NCBI RefSeq assembly: GCF_040649515.1
Contig: NZ_JBEZFP010000103.1
Location: forward strand, 1 to 33,015
Length of the DNA: 33,015 nucleotides
Origin: Yinghuangia elevatio
Lineage (GTDB): Bacteria > Actinomycetota > Actinomycetes > Streptomycetales > Streptomycetaceae
Direction: 5' to 3'
Shown: one piece after another, positions 15,292 through 23,718 of the stretch
Position numbering within the stretch: position 1 is the stretch's first letter
Layout of the letters: each line of letters begins with the position of its first letter
Notes under the pieces: model-generated
Seen by the model: the letters and a program-made list of their open reading frames with translations, nothing else
What the model was told of the DNA's origin: nothing
The model's database searches: none
Program-made: the position numbers and the translations under genes

Positions 15292-15394
15292 GTCGACGGG
15301 GGCGGTCGACGGGGGCGGTCGCCGACGGGCGGGCTGAACGCGGGCGGCCGCGGGCAAGGTCCGAAGGTGGGGTCCGAAGGCGAAGTCCGGGGCA
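15292..15394. repeat. Short tandem repeats between the lipoprotein gene and adnB
   Basis: GTCGACGGGGGCG occurs twice in tandem (15292-15304, 15305-15317), followed by a diverged copy to 15331. GGTCCGAAGGTGG (15358-15370) is followed by GGTCCGAAGGCGA (15371-15383) and a partial third unit. The remainder of 15271-15540 shows nothing else I can name. Confidence 0.55.
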
Positions 15395-15550
15395 GAGCCT
15401 GACGGCAGACGCCCCCGGCAGAGACGTACTCCAGAGGTTGCGGAGGCTTGCGGCGGCGTGTGGTGCGGGGGTGGCGCGGAAGCCTGGCGCGCGTGCGCAG
15501 CGTAGTGCTGTCGGCGCGCCGCGTGGGTCACAACGCACAGGATGCGGCTG

Positions 15551-15573
15551 TTGTCCTCAGGTGCGTCTAACGT
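15551..15573 (+). promoter_or_regulatory. adnB promoter, partly matching the PafBC (RecA-independent damage) class
   Basis: TTGTC (15551-15555) opens a nine-base block followed by exactly eight bases and the -10 hexamer TAACGT (15568-15573). The GTG start of adnB lies seven bases further on. The RecA-independent DNA-damage promoter class has TTGTCRGTG, N8, TAnnnT; here the TTGTC core, spacing and -10 match but RGTG does not. No ribosome site is present, so a leaderless message is likely. Confidence 0.45.
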
Positions 15574-15580
15574 TGCGCCG

Positions 15581-18500
15581 GTGCGATCGGCCCACCACCA
15601 CCTCATCCGGGATCCGGACGACCTGAAGGACGTCCTCGGCGTCCCGTACACGCCCGAGCAGATCGCCGCCGTAACCGCACCCCTGGAGCCCGGCGTGATC
15701 GTGGCCGGCGCCGGGTCGGGCAAGACCACCGTCATGACCGCGCGCGTCGTCTGGCTGGTCGGCACGGGCGCGGTGCGCCCCGACGCGGTGCTCGGCCTCA
15801 CCTTCACCAACAAGGCCGCCGGTGAGCTCGCCGAGCGCGTGCGCAAGGCACTGCTGAAGCTGTGGCCGGACCCGGCGGCGCTCGGGATGTCGGCGGGCGG
15901 TTTCGGTGCGGACGGGGCCGGGGGTACGGTCGGCCTCGGGGGCACCGGCACCGGCACGGGCGCAGGCAGAGGCGCTGGCAATGGCAATGGAGCCGCGGGA
16001 GGATCCGGCGGGGACGACGACGCCGGTGAGCCGACCATCTCGACGTACCACGCCTTCGCCGGCCGCCTGCTGTCCGAACACGGCCTGCGCATCGGCCTGG
16101 AGCCGTCGGCGCGCCTGCTGGCCGACGCGACGCGCTTCCAACTCGCCGCGCGTACCGCCCGTCGCGCGCCCGGCCCGTTTCCGACGCTGACCAAGACGCT
16201 GTCGTCGATCACCGCCGACGTTCTCGCGCTCGGCGGCGAACTCGCCGAACACCTGGTGCCGTTCGACCGGTTGCGCGCGTTCGACGAGGACCTGGTCGCC
16301 GACGTCGAGGCCACCGCGAAGCCCACGGCGGGCGCCAAGGCCGCGGCCGACGCCGCCCGGAACCGGCTCGACCTGCTGCGCCTGGTCTCCGACTACGCGG
16401 ACGCACGGCGGCACCGCGACCTGCTCGACTTCGGCGACCAGATCGCGTACGCCGCGCGGCTCGCCGAGGAGCGCCCCGAGGTCGGCGAGATACTGCGCGA
16501 CACGTACCGCGTCGTGCTGCTCGACGAGTACCAGGACACCTCCGTCGCGCAACGAAGACTGCTGTCGGGCCTGTTCGGGATTCCGGAGGGAGTCGATCCC
16601 GGCCTCGCGCCCGGCCGCGGCCACGCGGTGACCGCCGTCGGCGACCCGTGCCAGGCGATCTACGGCTGGCGCGGCGCCTCGGTCGCGAACCTCGACGACT
16701 TCCCGCACCACTTCCCGCGGCGCGACGGCTCCCCGGCACACCGCTTCTCGCTGGCCGAGAACCGGCGCAGCGGCGGCAGGTTGCTCGAGTTCGCCAACGA
16801 ACTGGCGGCGCCGCTCCGGGAGATGCACGAGGGCGTGGAGGCGCTGCGGCCCGCGTCCGGGGCCGAGCAGGACGGCTGGGCGCGGTGCGCGCTGCTGGCC
16901 ACGCAGGACGGCGAGATCGGCTGGATCGCGGACCAGGTGCAGCACGTGATCGGGACGCGATTCCGGCCGGACGGCGAACTGATCGGGCCGGGCGACGTCG
17001 CGGTGCTCGCGCGTACCGCGTCCGACTTCGCCGAGATCCACAAGGCGCTGGTCGAACGCGACATCCCGGTCGAGGTCGTGGGCCTGTCGGGGCTGCTCAA
17101 CCTGCCCGAGGTCGCCGACTTGGTGGCGACGTGCGAGGTGCTGGACGACCCGACCGCCAACGCGGCGCTGGTACGCCTCCTGGTCGGCCCGCGCTGGCGC
17201 GTGGGCCACCGCGACCTCGCGCTGCTGGGCCGCCGGGCCGGTGAACTCGTGCGCTTCGAAAGCGGCGCCGCGGACGGCCCCGACGCGCGCCTGGAGGCGG
17301 CGGTCGCGGGTGTCGACCCCACCGAGGTCGTCTCGCTCTCGGACGCGCTCGCCGATCCGGGGGAGGAGTACCCGTTCTCGCCGGCCGCCCGGATCCGCTT
17401 CGCCCGGCTCGCCGCCGAGATACGCGAACTGCGGCGGCATCTGGGCGAACCGCTCATGGACGTGCTGCACCGGGTGCTCGGCGTCACCGGCCTGGAGGTC
17501 GAGCTGTCCGCGTCGCCGAACGCGCTGGCCGCCCGGCGCCGCGAGACCCTGCACTCCTTCCTCGACGTCGCGGCCGGTTTCGCGGACCTGGACGGCGACC
17601 CGTCGCTCACCGCGTTCCTGGCGTTCCTGCGGACCGCCGCCGAGCACGACAAGGGGCTCGACGGCAGCCTGCCCAGCGCGGGCGACTCGGTGAAGGTCCT
17701 GACCGCGCACAAGTCCAAGGGCCTGGAGTGGGAGGTCGTCGTGGTGCCCGGCCTGGTCGCCGGCGCGTTCCCCAGCACCCAGGCGCAGTCGAAGTGGACC
17801 AAGAGCGGACACACGCTGCCGCACCCGCTGCGCGGTGACGCGAGCGGGCTGCCCGAACTGCCGGACCTCTCCGCGAAGGGCTTCAAGGCCTTCGACGCCG
17901 ACATGAAGCGGCACAAGGCGATCGAGGAACTGCGCCTCGGCTACGTGACGTTCACGCGTCCCAAGCAGCTGCTCATCGCATCCGGGCACTGGTGGGGCCG
18001 TACGCAGAAGAAGAAGCGCGGGCCCTCGGAGTTCCTGGCGCGGCTCGCGGAGCACTGCGAGGCGGGCCACGGCGAGGTCGCCACCTGGGCGGTCGAGCCG
18101 GACGACGAGGCGAACCCGCACCTGGCCAGTGGGGTGGAGCAGGTGTGGCCGCTGCCGCTGGACACCGTGGCCCTGGAGGAGCGCCGGCGCGCGGCGCGCG
18201 ACGTGATCGACGAGCTGGTGCGGCTGGAGGCGGCGGGGCGGAACGGCACGGACCCGGGCAGCCGCGCGGCGGTCGCGGCGGCCGTCGCGGACGACGACGA
18301 GATGCCGCCGTTCTTCGACGAGCCGCCGCCGGACGACGAGGAACTGCCGCCACCACCGGACGACGACGAGATGCCGCCTCCGGACGACGACTGGGACGAG
18401 TACGCCGCGCGCCGGGCGCCGGACGGCCGTTGGGAGGCTGCCGGTGCCGGGTCCGACGCCGGGCCCGGCCCCGAGGCCGAGACCCAGACCGAGGCCGGTG

Positions 18501-19399
18501 CGAGTGCCGACGTGCCTGGGGACGGCGCCGGCGTTGCCGGGCGCGGCCCGGCACCCGAGGACGCGGCGAGCGCCGGGCGTCCGCCTGCCGCCGCTCCCGC
18601 GGACCTCGACCTGCTGCCCGGATACGAGTCCGACACCGACCACCTGGGACCGGCCGACCGCGAGCTGATCGAGTCCTGGGACCGCGACTTGGACCGCCTG
18701 GTCGAGGAGCTGGTACGCGGGCGCTCCGGCGTACGCGAGGTCGAACTGCCCGCCTCCCTGTCCGCCTCGCAGCTCCTGCGCCTCGCCTCCGACCCCGACG
18801 GCCTCGCCCGCGAGCTGGCCCGGCCGATGCCGCGTCCGCCCGCACCTGCCGCGCGCCGGGGCACGCGGTTCCACGCGTGGATCGAGTCGCAGTTCGGCGA
18901 GCGTCCGCTGCTGGAACCCGACGACCTGCCGGGCGCGGCGGACGAGGACATCACGGACGAGGCGGACCTCGTCGAACTGCAGGAGGCGTTCCTGCGCACT
19001 CCCTACGCGCAGCGGGCGCCGTACCGCATCGAGGAGTCGTTCCAACTCGTGCTCGGCGGGCGTGTCGTGCGCGGCCGGATCGACGCCGTCTACCGGGACG
19101 CGGACGGCCGTTTCGAGGTCGTGGACTGGAAGACGAACCGCGCGTTCAACGCCGACCCGCTGCAATTGGCCGTCTACCGGCTGGCCTGGGCGGAGCTGGC
19201 CGGGGTGCCTCCCGAGGAGGTCACCGCGTCGTTCGTGTACGTGCGCTCGGGCGAGGTGGTGCGCCCCCGCGGGCTGCCGGACCGTACCGGCATCGAACGA
19301 GTGCTTGCGGGTCCGCCGGGAGACGCCCCGACGGACCGTGCCGACCCGGGCGGCCGAGGCGGCTCGGGCGGCCCGGAGAACACGGCCGACGGACGGTAG
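15581..19399 (+). CDS. adnB: AdnB-type helicase-nuclease subunit
   Basis: A 1272-residue UvrD-type ATPase with a C-terminal PD-(D/E)XK nuclease. Motifs are VAGAGSGKTTVM (about 42-53), LLDEYQDTS (about 311-319), GDPCQAIYGWRGA (about 352-364), TAHKSKGLEWEVVVVPG (about 706), YVTFTRPKQLL (about 787), nuclease VVDWKTNR (about 1179) and QLAVYRLAW (about 1194). No C-terminal Cys cluster is present, unlike AdnA. Two odd insertions are a Gly/Thr/Asn-rich loop (about 108-147) and a run of Asp/Glu/Pro (about 903-945). With AdnA it is predicted to unwind and degrade broken DNA ends. GTG 15581 is chosen from the promoter geometry and the conserved N-terminus (YTPEQIAAVTAP); no Shine-Dalgarno is seen. In known relatives adnB directly follows adnA. 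Confidence 0.9.
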   Translation: MRSAHHHLIRDPDDLKDVLGVPYTPEQIAAVTAPLEPGVIVAGAGSGKTTVMTARVVWLVGTGAVRPDAVLGLTFTNKAAGELAERVRKALLKLWPDPAALGMSAGGFGADGAGGTVGLGGTGTGTGAGRGAGNGNGAAGGSGGDDDAGEPTISTYHAFAGRLLSEHGLRIGLEPSARLLADATRFQLAARTARRAPGPFPTLTKTLSSITADVLALGGELAEHLVPFDRLRAFDEDLVADVEATAKPTAGAKAAADAARNRLDLLRLVSDYADARRHRDLLDFGDQIAYAARLAEERPEVGEILRDTYRVVLLDEYQDTSVAQRRLLSGLFGIPEGVDPGLAPGRGHAVTAVGDPCQAIYGWRGASVANLDDFPHHFPRRDGSPAHRFSLAENRRSGGRLLEFANELAAPLREMHEGVEALRPASGAEQDGWARCALLATQDGEIGWIADQVQHVIGTRFRPDGELIGPGDVAVLARTASDFAEIHKALVERDIPVEVVGLSGLLNLPEVADLVATCEVLDDPTANAALVRLLVGPRWRVGHRDLALLGRRAGELVRFESGAADGPDARLEAAVAGVDPTEVVSLSDALADPGEEYPFSPAARIRFARLAAEIRELRRHLGEPLMDVLHRVLGVTGLEVELSASPNALAARRRETLHSFLDVAAGFADLDGDPSLTAFLAFLRTAAEHDKGLDGSLPSAGDSVKVLTAHKSKGLEWEVVVVPGLVAGAFPSTQAQSKWTKSGHTLPHPLRGDASGLPELPDLSAKGFKAFDADMKRHKAIEELRLGYVTFTRPKQLLIASGHWWGRTQKKKRGPSEFLARLAEHCEAGHGEVATWAVEPDDEANPHLASGVEQVWPLPLDTVALEERRRAARDVIDELVRLEAAGRNGTDPGSRAAVAAAVADDDEMPPFFDEPPPDDEELPPPPDDDEMPPPDDDWDEYAARRAPDGRWEAAGAGSDAGPGPEAETQTEAGASADVPGDGAGVAGRGPAPEDAASAGRPPAAAPADLDLLPGYESDTDHLGPADRELIESWDRDLDRLVEELVRGRSGVREVELPASLSASQLLRLASDPDGLARELARPMPRPPAPAARRGTRFHAWIESQFGERPLLEPDDLPGAADEDITDEADLVELQEAFLRTPYAQRAPYRIEESFQLVLGGRVVRGRIDAVYRDADGRFEVVDWKTNRAFNADPLQLAVYRLAWAELAGVPPEEVTASFVYVRSGEVVRPRGLPDRTGIERVLAGPPGDAPTDRADPGGRGGSGGPENTADGR

Positions 19400-19519
19400 G
19401 CCCCTGGCCCACCTGCGGAACCTGCCGCTCCGCCGGAACCTGGCGGCCTCCCGGGACGTATGTCCCTTGACCGGGGCGTACCGATCGGCTCGGATCGTTT
19501 TCGCAAGATCCGGACGTCC

Positions 19520-19525
19520 GATAAT
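19520..19525 (+). promoter_or_regulatory. -10-like GATAAT near the phosphatase gene start
   Basis: GATAAT ends six bases before the in-frame ATG at 19532, which would allow a leaderless message for a 17-residue longer phosphatase. The -35 region is weak. Confidence 0.3.
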
Positions 19526-19582
19526 CGGTCGATGGCGTGTCGGCCGCATCGGACCAGGAGTTTCGAGGTACAAGCCTCAGCG

Positions 19583-20770
19583 ATGGCACCACCGCAGCAT
19601 GGACCCGGCATGACGCCGCCGACCGAGGGGTCGGCGCGGCGTGCCCGCCTGCTGCCCATCGTCGGCTGGACGCTGCGGCTCCTGCCCATCGCGGTGATCG
19701 TCGTCGTCATCGCCATCGGCTTCCTCACCCCGCCCGAGGTGCACATCGGGCCGCTGCTCGCCGTGGCGCCCGCGCTGGCCGGTCTGACGCGCGGCTCCGC
19801 CCGCACGCCCGTGTGGACCGGCATCGCCGCCGCGGCCGCGATGCTCCTGCTGTCCACCACCGGGGAGACCAAGGGCGACGGCGAACCGTTCGTGACCCTT
19901 CTGTCGATCCTTCTGGTCACGATGACCAGTTGGGCCGGCGTGCAGGTGCGCCGCCGCCAGGACCGCAAGCTGGAGGACGTCCGCAGCGTCGCCGAAGCCG
20001 CCCAGCACGTGCTGCTCAGCCCGGTCGCCCGCCGCATCGGCCCGGTCCGGGTGGGGGTGCGCTACCGCGCCGCGGCCGCCGAGGCGCGGATCGGCGGCGA
20101 CCTGTACGAGGTGATCCTCACGCCGTTCGGCGTGCGAGCGGTGGTCGGTGACGTGCGCGGCAAGGGGCTGGGGGCGGTGCAGACCGCGGCGGCGGTGCTG
20201 GGCGCGTTCCGGGAGGCGGCGTACGAGGAACCCACCCTGCCCGGTGTCGTGCGCCGCATCGCCGCGAGCATGAGCCGTCGGCTTGAAGAGAACCTCGAGG
20301 AGTTCGTGACGCTCGTGCTGGTCGGCTTCACGCCGCAGGCCGACATGCACCAGGGCCAGATGCAGGTGGTCAACTGCGGCCACCCCGCGCCGATGCTGCT
20401 GCGTACCGCCCGCGCGGAGATGCTGGAGCCGTCCACGCCGATCCCGCCGCTCGGCATCGTGGACCCGGATCTGTTCGACATCCCCGTGCTCACCGTGCCG
20501 GTCAGGCCGGGGGACCGGGTGCTGCTCTACACCGACGGCATCGTGGAGGCGCGCGACGCCCACGGGGCGTTCTACCCGCTGTTCGACCGCGCCCCGGACA
20601 GCACGCCGGGCGTCGAGGAGACCCTCGACCGCCTCGAAGCCGACGTCGAACGACACGTGGGCCGCCCGCTCGAGGACGACGCCGCGATGCTCCTGATCCT
20701 GTACGCGCCGACCCTCGGCGGCATCTACGACACCGGTCCGGCGGCGCGCGCCGACGTCCGCAACGCCTGA
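19583..20770 (+). CDS. Membrane-bound PP2C-type (SpoIIE) serine/threonine phosphatase
   Basis: About 395 residues. Four hydrophobic segments (about 32-48, 56-69, 80-92, 104-121) anchor the N-terminus. A short linker of possible coiled-coil type (RRRQDRKLEDVRSVAEAAQ) leads to the SpoIIE phosphatase domain (about 150-390), with metal-binding motifs GGDLYEV (about 171), VGDVRGKGL (about 188), NCGHPAPML, LLYTDGIVEAR and EDDAAMLLI. Such enzymes dephosphorylate anti-sigma-factor antagonists or similar proteins; the partner is not visible here. The start is uncertain: ATG 19583 is the usual kind of start but has only a distant GAGG, ATG 19532 fits a leaderless message, and ATG 19610 is also possible. 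It ends 14 bases from the convergent EEP gene. Confidence 0.87.
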   Translation: MAPPQHGPGMTPPTEGSARRARLLPIVGWTLRLLPIAVIVVVIAIGFLTPPEVHIGPLLAVAPALAGLTRGSARTPVWTGIAAAAAMLLLSTTGETKGDGEPFVTLLSILLVTMTSWAGVQVRRRQDRKLEDVRSVAEAAQHVLLSPVARRIGPVRVGVRYRAAAAEARIGGDLYEVILTPFGVRAVVGDVRGKGLGAVQTAAAVLGAFREAAYEEPTLPGVVRRIAASMSRRLEENLEEFVTLVLVGFTPQADMHQGQMQVVNCGHPAPMLLRTARAEMLEPSTPIPPLGIVDPDLFDIPVLTVPVRPGDRVLLYTDGIVEARDAHGAFYPLFDRAPDSTPGVEETLDRLEADVERHVGRPLEDDAAMLLILYAPTLGGIYDTGPAARADVRNA

Positions 20771-20784
20771 CGGCGCCCGGCCGC

Positions 20785-21648
20785 TCAGACGCGCAGCTCG
20801 ACGACCAGCGCGCAGTGGTCGGACACGCCGAGGCGTACCGTCTCGGTCCGCCGCACCGCGTCCGGCCCCAGCCCGTGCCCGAACACGTGGTCGAACTGCA
20901 CGCGCGGGCGGTAGGACGGATACGTGGGTACGCGGGCCAGCGACCGCCAGCGCACCCGGTGCCGCCGGGCCTGACCGTTCTGCGCGCCGCGCTCGCGCCG
21001 CCCCACGACCGCCTGCGGGATGCGGCCGGGCAGGTTGAAGTCACCGAGGAGCAGTTGCGGCTGCGGCAGGTCGGCCGACGACCGCCCGATGCGGGCGAGT
21101 TGCGACACGTTCCAGCCCGGCACGAAGGACAGATGCGCGGCCAGTACGGTCAGCGGGCCGTTCGGCCCCTGCACCACCGCGGCCAGCACCGAGCGCGGCT
21201 CGTCGGGCACGCGCGTCAGGCCGGGACGGCCCTGCACCCGCAGCGGCAGGCTCAGCGGAGCGGCGGGGAAACGCCGGGCACGCCAGCGCAGGACGGGCAG
21301 CCGGGACAGCAGCGCGATGCCGTACGCGGGGCCGCCCTCGCCGTTCTGCGCCGGGCCGTACACATGGCGCTCAGGTGTGCCGGGCGACGGCAGCCACCCC
21401 GACACGGGCGCCGGCACGCCGTGCACCGCCGCCAGGAACCGCCACTGGTCGGTGCCCATGGCCCCCGCCGCCACCGCCGCCTGATCCGCGCCGCCGGACC
21501 GCTCCTGATGCCGGTCCACTTCCTGGAGGGCCACGATGTCGGCGTCCAACTCGGCCAACGCCTCGGCGAGCCGCTCGGGCCCCGCGGTGCCGTCGTCCAG
21601 AGCCATTCCGTGCAGGAGATTGAACGTCGCCACCCGAAGGACAGTCAT
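20785..21648 (-). CDS. Endonuclease/exonuclease/phosphatase (EEP) family protein
   Basis: A 287-residue member of the EEP superfamily (DNase I/AP-endonuclease/phosphodiesterase fold). Visible motifs are the N-terminal ATFNLLHG, the metal-binding Glu in IVALQEVDRH (about 38-47), AAHLS in the middle, LLGDFNLPG (about 200) and the C-terminal catalytic SDHCALVVEL. All core residues of the family are present. Substrate (nucleic acid, phospholipid or inositol phosphate) cannot be told from the sequence. No signal peptide is seen, so it should act in the cytoplasm. ATG 21648 is chosen because the protein then begins at the first strand (MTVLRVATFN); AAGGG is close upstream. It is convergent with the phosphatase gene. 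Confidence 0.88.
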   Translation of the reverse strand: MTVLRVATFNLLHGMALDDGTAGPERLAEALAELDADIVALQEVDRHQERSGGADQAAVAAGAMGTDQWRFLAAVHGVPAPVSGWLPSPGTPERHVYGPAQNGEGGPAYGIALLSRLPVLRWRARRFPAAPLSLPLRVQGRPGLTRVPDEPRSVLAAVVQGPNGPLTVLAAHLSFVPGWNVSQLARIGRSSADLPQPQLLLGDFNLPGRIPQAVVGRRERGAQNGQARRHRVRWRSLARVPTYPSYRPRVQFDHVFGHGLGPDAVRRTETVRLGVSDHCALVVELRV

Positions 21649-21659
21649 GCCCTTGACCG

Positions 21660-22245
21660 TACGTCCCCAACTCCCGCCACGCCGCCACCCGCACAATCAC
21701 GCCCCCAACTCCGCGTTCCAGGTCCCGGCCCGCCGCCCACCGAAGTCCGCACGTACGCCCCCGCGTACCGGGCCCCCGCACACCAACCAATCGCAAACCA
21801 ATCGCGCGCCGCCGCCCGCAGCTCATCTCCCGCCGCCGTACCGGGAGTCGGCGCTCTGCGACGGGCCCGTACGTCCGCTCGCACTTTCCGCAGGCGTGGC
21901 CCCATGCGCCGGAGTCGACGTCACACCGTGCCCAACCCCGCCGCGCGCCTGTGCACACCTCGGGCGTATCTGGCGGATCTCGCCTCAAGCACCAATTCCA
22001 CCTGCACACTCCCGCGCCCAACCGCTCGCGCGTCCGGCCCTCCGCCATTGCGCAGTCCGGCCCTCCGCGCCCGCGCCGCTCTGCCGCGGCCCTGCCCACA
22101 TGCGGCGGCCCTCCGCATGCGCTCTCCCATCCGGCTCCCTCGCTCGAACCCGTCGGCTGCCACCCCGCGCCGTCCCAAGGTCCGGGGCGATCGTGTACAC
22201 CGGAGGTGTGCCTGCCGGGGTCCGCGTGCGGAGCGCGGCGGCACG
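21660..22245. other. Long C-rich intergenic spacer
   Basis: About 600 bp between the divergent EEP and nudC genes, strikingly rich in C on the plus strand and with more A than its surroundings. It holds GTCCGGCCCTCCGC twice (22032-22045, 22055-22068) and the inverted repeat CATGCGG/CCGCATG (22099-22119). Open frames across it have low-complexity translations, and I see no convincing gene. Confidence 0.5.
21785..21805. repeat. 10-bp direct repeat at one helical turn
   Basis: AACCAATCGC occurs at 21785-21794 and again at 21796-21805, so the copies are 11 bp apart. They lie about 140-160 bp upstream of the minus-strand EEP gene and could be a protein binding site. Confidence 0.4.
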
Positions 22246-22256
22246 GTGACGGAACG

Positions 22257-23189
22257 ATGAACGACGAGGGGTGTGTGTCCGTGGGCGATCGCGATCCTGG
22301 GCTGGCGTTGACGAGGGCTCTGCACGACAGGGCGGCCGTGCACCGGCTCGACGAGGCGTGGTTGACCGCGGCGTGGGAAGCGCCCGGGTCGCGCGTCCTG
22401 GTGATCGAGCAGGGCAAGGTGCACTGGACCGACGAGAGCGGGCCCGCCCTCCTGCTGGTGGCGCCGGCCGACGCGCCCGACGGCGAGCGGTACTTCCTCG
22501 GTGTGGACGCCGACGACACCGCCTACTTCGCGGTCGCCGCGGAGGCACTCCCCGAGGGCGTAGACGCCCAGGTGGGCCACCTCTACACGCTCGGCTCCGT
22601 GCTGGGCGACCGCGACGCCGGGCTTCTGGTGCACGCGTTCGGCCTGGAGAACTGGCATCGCACCCACACGTTCTGCGCCCGGTGCGGGCAGCCGACCGAG
22701 CCGGTGGCCGCTGGGCACGTACGCAAGTGCACGGTGTGCGCGGCAGAGCACTTCCCGCGCACCGACCCGGCCGTCATCATGCTCGTCGTCGACCCGCTGG
22801 ACCGCGCCCTCCTCGGACGGCAGGCGAGTTGGCCCGAGAAGCGCTTCTCCACACTCGCCGGCTTCGTCGAACCGGGCGAGTCGCTGCGGCAGGCGGTCGT
22901 GCGCGAGGTGGCGGAGGAGGTCGGCGCGCAGGTCACCGGCGTCACGTACGTCGACAGCCAGCCGTGGCCGTTCCCGTCGAGCCTGATGCTCGGCTTCCAC
23001 GCGACCGCCGCGGACGACCGCATCGACGTCGACGGCGCGGAGATCGCCGAGGCGCGGTGGTTCTCGCGCGACGAACTGCGGGCCGCGGTGGCGGCGGGCG
23101 ACGTACTGCTCCCGGGAACGATCTCGATCTCCCGGCACCTGATCGAGCTGTGGTTCGGCGAGGTCATCCCGGAGAGCAACAAGTGGTAG
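22257..23189 (+). CDS. nudC: NAD(H) pyrophosphatase NudC
   Basis: A 310-residue Nudix hydrolase with the full NudC layout. It has an N-terminal domain, a zinc ribbon (Cys140, Cys143, Cys158, Cys161), the Nudix box GFVEPGESLRQAVVREVAEE (from about 202) and the NADH-pyrophosphatase signature SQPWPFPSSLM. It cleaves NAD(H) to NMN(H) and AMP and can remove NAD caps from RNA. All metal ligands are intact. The start is uncertain: ATG 22257 is used here, but GTG 22275 and GTG 22281 have the better ribosome site (GAGGGG at 22265-22270). The mycobacterial nudC stands at the same place between the adn genes and mrx1/uvrD2. Confidence 0.94.
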   Translation: MNDEGCVSVGDRDPGLALTRALHDRAAVHRLDEAWLTAAWEAPGSRVLVIEQGKVHWTDESGPALLLVAPADAPDGERYFLGVDADDTAYFAVAAEALPEGVDAQVGHLYTLGSVLGDRDAGLLVHAFGLENWHRTHTFCARCGQPTEPVAAGHVRKCTVCAAEHFPRTDPAVIMLVVDPLDRALLGRQASWPEKRFSTLAGFVEPGESLRQAVVREVAEEVGAQVTGVTYVDSQPWPFPSSLMLGFHATAADDRIDVDGAEIAEARWFSRDELRAAVAAGDVLLPGTISISRHLIELWFGEVIPESNKW

Positions 23190-23233
23190 CCGGCCCAGCG
23201 GCAGCCGTCCGCTGAAAAAGCCCCCGAACACGC

Positions 23234-23264
23234 GGAAGCCCCGGCAGTCACTGCCGGGGCTTCC
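23234..23264. terminator. Bidirectional terminator between nudC and mycoredoxin
   Basis: A perfect 14-bp inverted repeat (23234-23247 with 23251-23264) with a 3-base loop, between two convergent genes. It can be extended by about three further pairs. Confidence 0.85.
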
Positions 23265-23299
23265 GTGCGCTCACGTGCTCTCCGTGCGCTCACGTGCTC
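23262..23299. repeat. Perfect 19-bp tandem duplication
   Basis: TCCGTGCGCTCACGTGCTC occurs twice without a gap (23262-23280 and 23281-23299), partly overlapping the terminator's right arm and ending 22 bases from the mycoredoxin stop. Confidence 0.75.
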
Positions 23300-23320
23300 G
23301 GGGTGCTCGGGGCTCTCGCG

Positions 23321-23584
23321 TCAGGCCGCCGCGGCCACGAACGCGTCCCTGACCTGCGCGAGGCTCGGGTTGGTGGCGACCCACTGAATCTCGCCGCCGA
23401 CCGTCACGACCACCGTGGGGACCGTCTGGTTGCCGCCGTTGACGCTCATCACGTAGTCGGCCGCCTTGGCGTCCTGCTCGATGTCGACCTCGGTGTACGC
23501 CAGGCCCTCGCGCTCCATCTGGCTCTTGAGGCGGCGGCAGTACCCGCACCACGGGGTGCTGTACATCGTCACGGTGGCCGACAT
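23321..23584 (-). CDS. mrx1: Mycoredoxin (glutaredoxin-fold, CGYC)
   Basis: An 87-residue glutaredoxin-like protein with the active site Cys13-Gly-Tyr-Cys16 in YSTPWCGYC, the cis-Pro segment QTVPTVVV and the usual length. Mycoredoxin-1 uses mycothiol to reduce mixed disulfides between proteins and mycothiol in the actinobacterial cytoplasm. ATG 23584 is preceded by AGGAG eight bases upstream. It is divergent from uvrD2, the same pairing as Rv3198A/Rv3198c in mycobacteria. A SigR-like promoter candidate lies about 90 bases upstream, which would fit thiol-stress induction. Confidence 0.93.
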   Translation of the reverse strand: MSATVTMYSTPWCGYCRRLKSQMEREGLAYTEVDIEQDAKAADYVMSVNGGNQTVPTVVVTVGGEIQWVATNPSLAQVRDAFVAAAA

Positions 23585-23677
23585 CGGGAGGTCTCCTCTG
23601 CTTCGGGGTGGTCGCTCGGCGCCGACCGAGTCCGGAGCGGCTTGTCGAGCGGGTTTTCGCGGGCCGTACGGCGTCTC

Positions 23678-23704
23678 AACGCCCTTCGGCCCCGGATTTC
23701 TTCC
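23678..23704 (-). promoter_or_regulatory. SigR/SigH-like promoter candidate of mrx1
   Basis: On the minus strand GGAAG (23704-23700) is followed after 19 bases by GTTGAG (from 23680). The SigR consensus is GGAAT, about 18 bases, GTT, so the match is approximate in one -35 base and in spacing. Confidence 0.3.
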
Positions 23705-23718
23705 ACAAGTGTGGAGGC

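Noticed and set aside
15557..19573. A 1338-codon antisense frame over adnB.
   Set aside because: Longer than the real gene but lacks any motif; adnB has all helicase and nuclease motifs. High GC routinely yields such frames.
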